Assembly (NCBI GenBank): GCA_015501585.1
Contig: JADNRY010001255.1
Coordinates: 1-13,835, forward strand
Length of the DNA: 13,835 bases
Reading direction: 5' to 3'
Source: Rhodocollybia butyracea
Lineage: Eukaryota; Basidiomycota; Agaricomycetes; Agaricales; Omphalotaceae
Positions 7,901 through 13,835 of the stretch are shown here, piece by piece. The notes under the pieces are model-generated. The model was not told the origin of the DNA. It saw only the letters and a program-made list of their open reading frames with translations, and did not search any database. Position 1 is the first letter of the stretch. Every line of letters starts with the position of its first letter. Both the position numbers and the translations under genes were made by a program.

Positions 7901-10258
7901 GCTGTACAGAAGCCTCGGACATAACAGGAGAAGGGGGGAGGAGGAGACACTTCAATAGCCGGCTCTGGCTCTGGCTCGTGCTGCACAGAGACTTCTAACA
8001 TCTCTTTCTCAGGAACAGCTGGTAATAGCTCTGGTTCAGTTTGACATCCAAATTCAGCTGTCTCTATCGTCTCTACGCCCAATTCCTCCATGATATCAGC
8101 ACATCGTTCCTGATGGACATAGGAGAAGCATCGACGTTGCCTCCCAAGGCTTGCGCCAAATCTTCGGGCTGATCAACCAAGGATGAGGTCGACCATCTTG
8201 CCACGCAGAACCTCCTCTTGTGCGCCTTCCTACAGTATTACGACCTCGTGTGGACCGGCGAAGAAGGGATGTTCGTAATGGACTTCCGTTAGCTTGGACA
8301 GAGACAACAGAGCTGGTAGATGGTGTACGACGTAAGACATTAGCAAAGGCAGGATCCATGCCCTCGACACTTGTGATGCTTCCTACACTAGTTCGGTTTG
8401 ATGGTACCGGAGAAGGTGAAGCTTGGAATGCCATATGTTCCGGTACTTGATCTTCGTTTTCTGCATCAAGACCGCCGTAAGGATTGTCGAATGCACCTTC
8501 ATCGTGATTGGAAAATAGATGGAAGGGCGGGTGGGGATGTTTCAGGAGAGAAGCCTTCTTCATCATCGTCATCATGTGCAGCCATATTGAGGCGCTCGGT
8601 GAGGGATAGGCTTCCGTGACCTCCACGGCCTCTCAATCGCCCTCTACCACCTCTACCACCCCTCCCACCGCCAACTTTGAACACCATAGCGCTCTCCTCC
8701 TGCCGTTAACAACACCTATAGTGCTATTTGCACAATGGTGTCATCACCAACTTCTTCTTCTTCTTCCATATCTTCTTCGTGTTCAAGGCCATCAACCCCA
8801 AATCTCCTCTTCAAATCCAACTTTTCCTTCTTTTCCCGCTGAAGTGTACCCTTCAAAGTCAATACTTGCCGCTGAGCATGAGCAAGGCGTTGTTGCAGGA
8901 CCTCAATCTCGTTGAGAGGATGATTAGATGCCCTAAATGGACTACCGGGCAGAGGACTGCCATCCGGAGATTCCGCGTACTCATCACCGAATGCGTCGTC
9001 ATAAGCACCTATATCGCTGATTTTATTACGACGGTTAGTCGAAACCGCTGGACTGAACATATCGTCCGCGCCATTAGAAACCACCAGGAGTGAGGAAATC
9101 ATTCGGTTCCGGTCCGTTAGGTGTTAACGGGGAACCGAAACGCGGGAGACGGCGACCAGCTCTGGCCACTTCAGTCTTGAGCGTGTCAATAGTCTGTTGG
9201 AGGTCGCTTTTGTCACGAGCGAGACTTGCAGCATGTTTCCGTGCCAATGCAATGTCCGTTTCGTGTTTGTTGGTCAGTTCATCAAGGGCACCCTGCAATT
9301 GGCTGTTTTCGTTCTTGTATTGTTCGGAACTGTCTCTGGTGGAGGCAAGTAATTTGGTAAGGCGTTTTTGTTCTGAGTCAAGACGGGAACTGGTAGACTG
9401 AGCATTGGAAAGTTGTGTGCGCAGATCTTGCAGGTGACCTCCAAGTTCCAATTTTCTTCCTTGTACTTGTCTAGAAGACATATGATAAGTAACGATTCAA
9501 AGAAGCTCCCAAGTCAACTGACCTGCATTCGTTCCTGCTGCTTCAGAGCTTTACGAAGACTCTCTACGGAAGCTTCAAGGTCATCTTTCTCTTCTTTCAT
9601 GTCCTGAATGGCCTTGTCACTTCTCCGAGGAGGCTCTGAAGCCGGCGGACTTCATTAAGCAGGCCACTACCGATTTCGAAAGCAAATTCTTGAAAGAAGT
9701 ATAAGTTTATATTACAGGACCAAACCTAGTACTTACCGACATCATCTGCTCTGTGTGCAGCATTCTTGGCTCGTCGTGATTGAGCTGCCGACGAACTTGC
9801 AGAGGCCTTTGATCTCTCAGGCTCTTCACGAGGAAGCTGAGTAACTGGCATAGATGGCGAAGGTGAAGACTGGAGCTTGTATTAGTACCGATCAATGAAC
9901 AAATTTGTTTGGTACACACTTTCCCAAATGCACTGGACAACTGAGCATTCTCTACATCCCAGACTACTAATGAATCTGCCAGTTCTTTGTACTTTTCTTT
10001 GGCCTCAAAGTCAGTTCCTCGTCATCTGTCTGTCCGCGTCCAATTCCTGCAGCTGCCCTGATTCGTTCTTCCAACTCCATTTGTTGAGCAAGAACCCGTT
10101 GCCCAAGCGTGCCTGCCTGCTGAAAGTTGTTTTTCCTTTGCATCGAGCAGAGACTGGAGATGAGACCTCATGTCTCCGGCGGACTCGTAGTTAATTCTGG
10201 ATTGCCATCGCCGTCGTCGTCGTGTGTCGTCGTCGGCGAGCTGGGCTCGCGACAACCA
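4951..10258 (-). CDS. num1: Num1/ApsA-like cortical anchor protein with C-terminal PH domain
   Basis: Num1/ApsA proteins sit under the plasma membrane and anchor dynein, and in yeast also mitochondria, to position nuclei and organelles. Order in the protein: an acidic leader (DDDGDGNPELTTSPPET); coiled coils with family segments QAGTLGQRVLAQQMELEERI, EFAFEIGSGLL, RRLQSLLGE and YKEENWNLE; a long Ser/Pro-rich middle; an RGG stretch; an acidic stretch; poly-proline; then the PH domain and a tail with ten histidines. Inferred introns are 9870-9919, 9689-9736, 9471-9522, 5961-6016, 5767-5818 and 5262-5313. The product would be roughly 1650 residues, in the family's range. The true start is not resolved; the first in-frame Met I can see is at 10171, but coding-like sequence extends to at least 10258. 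About twenty single-base shifts are needed, for example near 10120, 9640, 9082, 8510, 6675, 6125, 5872 and 5100. Given the conservation on both sides of each, I regard many as sequence errors. Confidence 0.88.
5229..5258 (-). repeat. His10 tract encoded by CAC/CAT repeat
   Basis: Ten histidine codons, mostly alternating CAC CAT, follow directly after the acceptor of intron 5262-5313 and a glycine codon. On the plus strand this is an ATGGTG microsatellite. The tract lies in the tail behind the PH domain of the Num1-like protein. Confidence 0.9.
5745..6225 (-). other. Mcp5/Num1-type PH domain of the Num1-like gene
   Basis: The segment DPAVIHAITQTMIGEFLYKY followed by HKRFFWVHPYTKTLYWSSAD is the signature of the cortical PH domain in Num1, ApsA and Mcp5, which binds PI(4,5)P2 at the plasma membrane. 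It continues across intron 5961-6016 into IEGVRQVLDPNPMPPGLYQY, then MKFTAPTKERHEIW, and across intron 5767-5818 into SLKYLLSRP. Two one-base shifts, near 6125 and 5872, break it. The second is most simply a C lost from a short C run. Confidence 0.92.
6744..6789 (-). other. Poly-proline stretch in the Num1-like protein
   Basis: The frame encodes SLPPPPKAPPPPGSMLPP. Such stretches bind profilin, SH3 or WW domains. It lies upstream of the PH domain in the low-complexity middle. Confidence 0.75.
7869..7991 (-). repeat. Imperfect tandem repeat coding SVQHEPEPEP
   Basis: Two units (7869-7913 and 7949-7991), 80 bases apart, encode SVQHEPEPEP followed by VVEV or AIEV and then a run of prolines. Flanking relatives CQTEPE (about 8020-8052), SMQTAPEP (about 7821-7848) and SIQTDE (about 7184-7208) suggest a longer, degenerate array in the Num1-like protein. 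Confidence 0.75.
8613..8680 (-). other. RGG-rich segment in the Num1-like protein
   Basis: The frame reads GGGRGGRGGRGRLRGRGG and is followed closely by SLSLTERLN and an acidic run (DDDDEE). RGG segments bind RNA or are arginine-methylated in many proteins. Here it is embedded in a cortical anchor protein, so its role is unknown. Confidence 0.7.
9090..10175 (-). other. Coiled-coil region of the Num1-like gene
   Basis: Long heptad-like stretches rich in Leu, Glu, Lys, Gln and Arg run from SHLQSLLDAKEKQL through VESLRKALKQQERMQ to LQQTIDTLKTEVARAGRRL. In Num1 relatives this N-terminal part forms coiled coils that bind dynein or mitochondria. The region is cut by three short introns. Confidence 0.85.
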
Positions 10259-10959
10259 AGTGGAATTTGGCAAACGGACTTGAACGTAAGAGGCGTGATG
10301 TATTTGTAATGTGGCTCCGGCGCTTATTTCTGGCGCCCGATAAAGACGCACTGTAAGAGTACAAATCAACATAATAATTCAACTTCAAATTGATGTTTTT
10401 CCTCGTCAATCAGACTGACGTGGGCACGCGATATCGCACACTAACTACATTCGTAACATAGGATTTACGGTATGATTAACTCACTATTGAACCTCTTTTG
10501 CAAGCCGTCGACTCGCAACAAGGGCTTCACTTCCTGACAAAGTGATGAAACGTTTTTGTGCCCTCCTTAGGGAAGCGAAGCTCCCTGAAACTCAAAGTTT
10601 TTCCGCGGGTCAAAGCTGGTTCTACGGTGTTAATCCGGATTTGTTGATCGGACTAATCAGCGAAGTTATCTATATTATATGCTACATACTAACTCATACT
10701 AATGGTACTATATATGCGTCGAAATCGATCACTTATCACGACTGTGACACACTCTAGATTATCGAAGGATGGGACTCGAGAGTAGGTAGTTAGTAGGTGG
10801 GTTTTACAATATTAACATCTCTGATACAGAAAAAGCCGACCCTAAAAGCAATAAAACATGTAAGGGTCACTAAAGGAAAGCGTCATGAACGGAGCAAAGA
10901 CACAGAACTACGATAACAGAGCCCTAACGAGAACAGAGCAAAGTCCGGGCACGAGCATT
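10259..10959. other. Intergenic region between two minus-strand genes
   Basis: It should contain the promoter and perhaps the first exon of the Num1-like gene, and the 3' region of the gene at 10960. On the minus strand TCTTACAG near 10341-10348 could be an intron acceptor for a missing first exon. A 71-codon plus-strand frame at 10542-10757 has no features of a real protein. I see nothing else. Confidence 0.4.
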
Positions 10960-13167
10960 TTACTGTCCTTCCAAAGTAGTGTAAGCCCCCATGGCATAGT
11001 CGACATTGTAGAATCGATTTCCAGATACATAAGAATCTCCTTCTTCATTGTATGCACCAGTTTGAGCACCTGTAGGACTTGCACCGTCGAATCCCATTGG
11101 AAAAGTTCGCATATGAGAATGTGGGATCCCCGGTGACGAACTGAGTAAGGACTGTTGAACCTGTTGCTGATCGTGTCGACGACCAGCATATATTCCGTTA
11201 TATCGAGGCAAAACAACAGGACGCATTGCTGATGAACCTATTGGCGCTCCCGTCCCTGTTCCTGTCGCATGTGAATCGAATGGCCCTGGTTGGGGGATCG
11301 AAACTGAACACCTCGACAATGATGATCTAAAGCTTGAGTTTGATTGCCTAAAAGGCGAAAACGAGGCTTCCTGAGATACCGATCCAGGCTCACGCAAAGG
11401 AGGTTCAGGCCGTGGGTTTGCTGCCGTCGCCCATATATCCGCCACGTTCCTCATGTCTTCTGTAGAAGGTACCAGTGTTTCAACAGCAGGAGAGGACGAC
11501 AATGAATTGCTAAGTGTAGGGGAGTTCCGAGAAGGCCCGAGCTTGAATCGTGCTGGAGGACGAAGAGAGAATGATTGGAAGAGTGCGATGGGGGGTTTTT
11601 TCAGGTTCCGCGTTCAGAAGGGTGGGGAGATACATTGATCCGGAGGAAGAACGTCGACGGGTAGAGCCGGAGAGTGTGTTCCGCGAGACTGAGGGTCTTG
11701 CTGATACTACTTAGGACACGTGAAAAACAATTATATTTATCAAACAAACAAGTAGTGCTTACCTTGCGAGCTCTGACGAGACGAGTTCAAGGTTTCTTCA
11801 GACCCAGGTTTTCTGAGCATGCGCCGAGAACTGTTGTTGGAACCATAACATGGAGTTTTGTAAGAAGAGTGGAGAGCCTCGTATCCTTGCTGAAAATTGT
11901 TTGGTAGAGACAGACCTTGAAATAAAGATTAGTTGTGGAAAGGTAACTAGTCGAACGGCACTTGCTTTCACCCTGGCCTAAAAGTCTAGGTTTTTTGTAT
12001 ATCGGAAAACCGTGCAGAGGGTGATGATGGATATCGGAATGCAAGAATCGCTCATTACTGGAGTCGATCGTTTGACAAGGCAGCGACGCGCTTTCGTAGC
12101 CAGAATCGCAACTTGCGGCACGCTGTTCCAGATCCACGTCCCTCGGCCAAATACCGGAGCACGCAATGTCCTCGGAAGCGTTGTGAACGACTTCGTACGT
12201 CTCAAAGTGCGTCTTCTGCTGGTGATGAAAAGTCCGAATTACTCGCAGCTTCTGATATCAACAGCGAGGTAGAGAAGATCCTTTGAGACTCGGAATCTTC
12301 TCCGAGTTTGGGATCCGCGGGTAAATCACTGTCCCCTCTGCAAGTCGTCCATGACAATAAGCTCATCCTCTAATCCGCTATTGTACCCTTCCAGTTGCCA
12401 CTCGCATATCACTGGATCCTGTTCTAAAGGACCAGGTATTGTACCACACCATGTGAGGACAGGTTCTGACTCGTTGTTAGTCGGTCTCCCATTTCCTGTG
12501 AGAATAGAGAATGGGTTCAGTCTGAATGACCGCATCATCTTTCTCATATCGTCGCAAGCCTGGGTGGCGCGTAACGGAACCTCGGTGGGCGGGGCAAGTG
12601 ACTGCGACAACAAAAGTTGCGTTTCAAGTTCTGCCTGCGTAGGTGGAGAAGATGGTTCCGGAGACGATGAAGACGACCGTTTCGTTACTAGTGCCGAAGC
12701 TACGAGTGGTTCAATGATAATTCTGGGTGAGTCGGGTTCCTCCTTAACTGGCTGGGATAAAGTTGTGGAGATAGCGGGAGACGAAGCACTGGAAGGTGCC
12801 GGTGAAGAGCTACCCCACCATGATGATGAAGAGGCCTGAGGTGAAGATGATAAAACCTGATCTTCGAGTTGGCCGTCAAACTGAGAGGAATAAGAGTGCG
12901 TTATGACGCGTGAAAAACCTTTTGCGTCGAGATTGCGTGACGTAGGGGAGAGGTGCTGTTCATACAACGCTCCTGGCATTGGAGGCCAGGATGGTTTAGG
13001 CGACCACTGAGGACGTTCAGATCTATTTGATCGATACAAGTAGTCGTAAGGAACATTCTCCGATATCGGTATGCTAAAATCAAAGGTGTAGCTTGTAGAC
13101 GAGGACTCGATGGCGGAAGCGGTTTTCGACCGAGTCCGTATTGTGAGTCTGTGTCCTGATTCGACAT
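10960..13167 (-). CDS. Ser/Pro-rich protein of unknown function
   Basis: I do not recognise the family. Start is MSNQDTDSQYGLGRK (13167). Inferred introns are 11916-11971 and 11701-11762, giving about 696 residues. The N-terminal part has aromatic-rich FSIPISENVPYDYLYRS and PQWSPKPSWPPMPGALY. A Ser-rich stretch contains VKEEPDSP. The best conserved-looking block is RATQACDDMRKMMRSFRLNP, followed by TWCGTIPGPLEQDP. The middle has LRRTKSFTTLPRT and SGYESASLP, and the end is NRFYNVDYAMGAYTTLEGQ. Shifts are needed near 13115, 12332, about 12130 and in the A6C6 run near 11594-11605. There are no membrane segments or signal peptide. The composition and the sumoylation-type motif suggest a nuclear regulatory protein, but this is inference. 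Confidence 0.7.
12725..12748 (-). other. Phosphorylation-dependent sumoylation-type motif
   Basis: The codons give VKEEPDSP, an exact fit to the PDSM pattern (hydrophobic, K, x, E, x, x, S, P) known from transcription regulators. It lies in an otherwise Ser-rich stretch of the unknown protein. Confidence 0.6.
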
Positions 13168-13835
13168 CGAGCCTATCTTCTGGTTCAACAATGTTCGTTA
13201 ATGAGGAAATTGATTGGCTTTACCTTGGAGCCAAAAGGTTGAACGAGATGATGAACAGGAAACAGGCAGGCGGTCAAGTATTAATACTGAGCTGGAGGGC
13301 CAGCGCCGGAAATACTGTCCGAGGATCACATAAACCGTTAATTCTGGACTACATATGCCAATGTGTTGAAACTTGTTCCACTCAATATCCTCGTTCCATA
13401 CTCATGGGTCTCCATTGACCTTTACGAACATCGACGGAAACTCACTATCCAGGGCTTATCCCTACAAGGTAATACTCTGAAAGGGATCCGCATATTGATG
13501 GCTTCTGCGCCGCATGGGTCGCACGAGTGTTGGCCCTGCCGTGCCGCATCGGCATCGTTCTGATTCTTCGACTTCGAAAAACATTTCGATATTTATGTAA
13601 AGAGTACGGCTGCAATTCATCTTGAATATTTTGTTAAAGCTCTCCTGGACCAACAATACTAGTTTCTCTGCCTAGAGCTCTCTCAAATATCCCCTCGCTC
13701 TGAAAATACCTGGTTATATGCGGCGGATCCGCGACCTTACCAACAGTTTTTTTATTCAAGTACGAAACGATAGTAAATGACATGAGATCCCATGATTCTC
13801 GGAGTGTCTTGCATAGGATAATATCAAAACATCAA
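13168..13835. other. Upstream region, nothing identified
   Basis: By position this is the promoter of the minus-strand gene starting at 13167. The plus-strand frames at 13110-13418 and 13363-13563 and the minus-strand frame at 13462-13656 show no recognisable domain and no coding neighbour. The last 150 bases are AT-rich. Confidence 0.4.

Noticed and set aside
10542..10757. Plus-strand frame of 71 codons between the two minus-strand genes
   Set aside because: AT-rich, no recognisable motif, no conserved partner or intron structure.
12520..12570. TQACD resembling the start of a Zn2Cys6 fungal DNA-binding domain
   Set aside because: The CxxC spacing and the other five cysteines are missing; only one Cys is present in the block.
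12351..12839. Plus-strand frame of 162 codons rich in Ser, Gly and Asp
   Set aside because: It is antisense to the clean minus-strand exon carrying the PDSM and the RSFRLNP block, which fits a spliced gene model with good junctions.
13110..13656. Frames on both strands at the right end
   Set aside because: None has a recognisable domain or extends a neighbouring gene model; they overlap one another and fit chance frames.
1..13835. Bacterial defence island, CRISPR array or transposon
   Set aside because: Spliced genes, a fungal Num1 homologue and the absence of repeats with spacers, terminal inverted repeats or transposase frames rule these out as far as I can see.

Overview
The window looks like nuclear DNA of a filamentous fungus, most likely an agaricomycete-type basidiomycete. 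Its genes are broken by many short introns (about 48-62 bases, GT-AG with some GC-AG, pyrimidine/CTAAT-like 3' ends). One long minus-strand gene is clearly a fungal Num1/ApsA cortical anchor protein. There are no bacterial operons, ribosome binding sites, CRISPR arrays, RNA genes or mobile elements that I can support.

Layout. (1) 166-1277 minus: a decayed copy of a viperin-like (RSAD2) radical SAM gene, followed by a non-coding spacer and a short plus-strand relic of a Nudix hydrolase gene (about 1868-1985). (2) 2102-3226 minus: a second, better preserved viperin-like gene, head-to-head across about 310 bases with a plus-strand Nudix hydrolase gene (3536-4763). Units (1) and (2) have the same order and orientation and are offset by about 1.8-1.95 kb, so the divergent viperin/Nudix pair was duplicated in tandem and one unit is dying. 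(3) 4951 to about 10258 minus: a Num1/ApsA homologue with N-terminal coiled coils, a long low-complexity middle and a C-terminal Mcp5-type PH domain followed by a His10 tract. (4) 10960-13167 minus: a three-exon Ser/Pro-rich protein of unknown function with a phosphorylation-dependent sumoylation-type motif. (5) 13168-13835: nothing I can support.

How the genes may work together. Viperins convert a nucleoside triphosphate into its 3'-deoxy-3',4'-didehydro form, a chain terminator used in antiviral defence in animals and prokaryotes. A Nudix hydrolase acts on nucleoside diphosphate-linked compounds. Their shared promoter region and joint duplication suggest, but do not prove, that the two act in one pathway. 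The Num1-like gene is probably an unrelated neighbour: it anchors dynein and mitochondria at the cell cortex.

A caution runs through the window. All four main genes need single-base insertions or deletions, often in homopolymer runs, to keep their reading frames. The Num1-like gene, unlikely to be dead given its long conserved PH and coiled-coil segments, needs around twenty. This suggests an unpolished assembly, so some apparent pseudogene lesions, particularly in viperin copy 2, may be sequencing errors.
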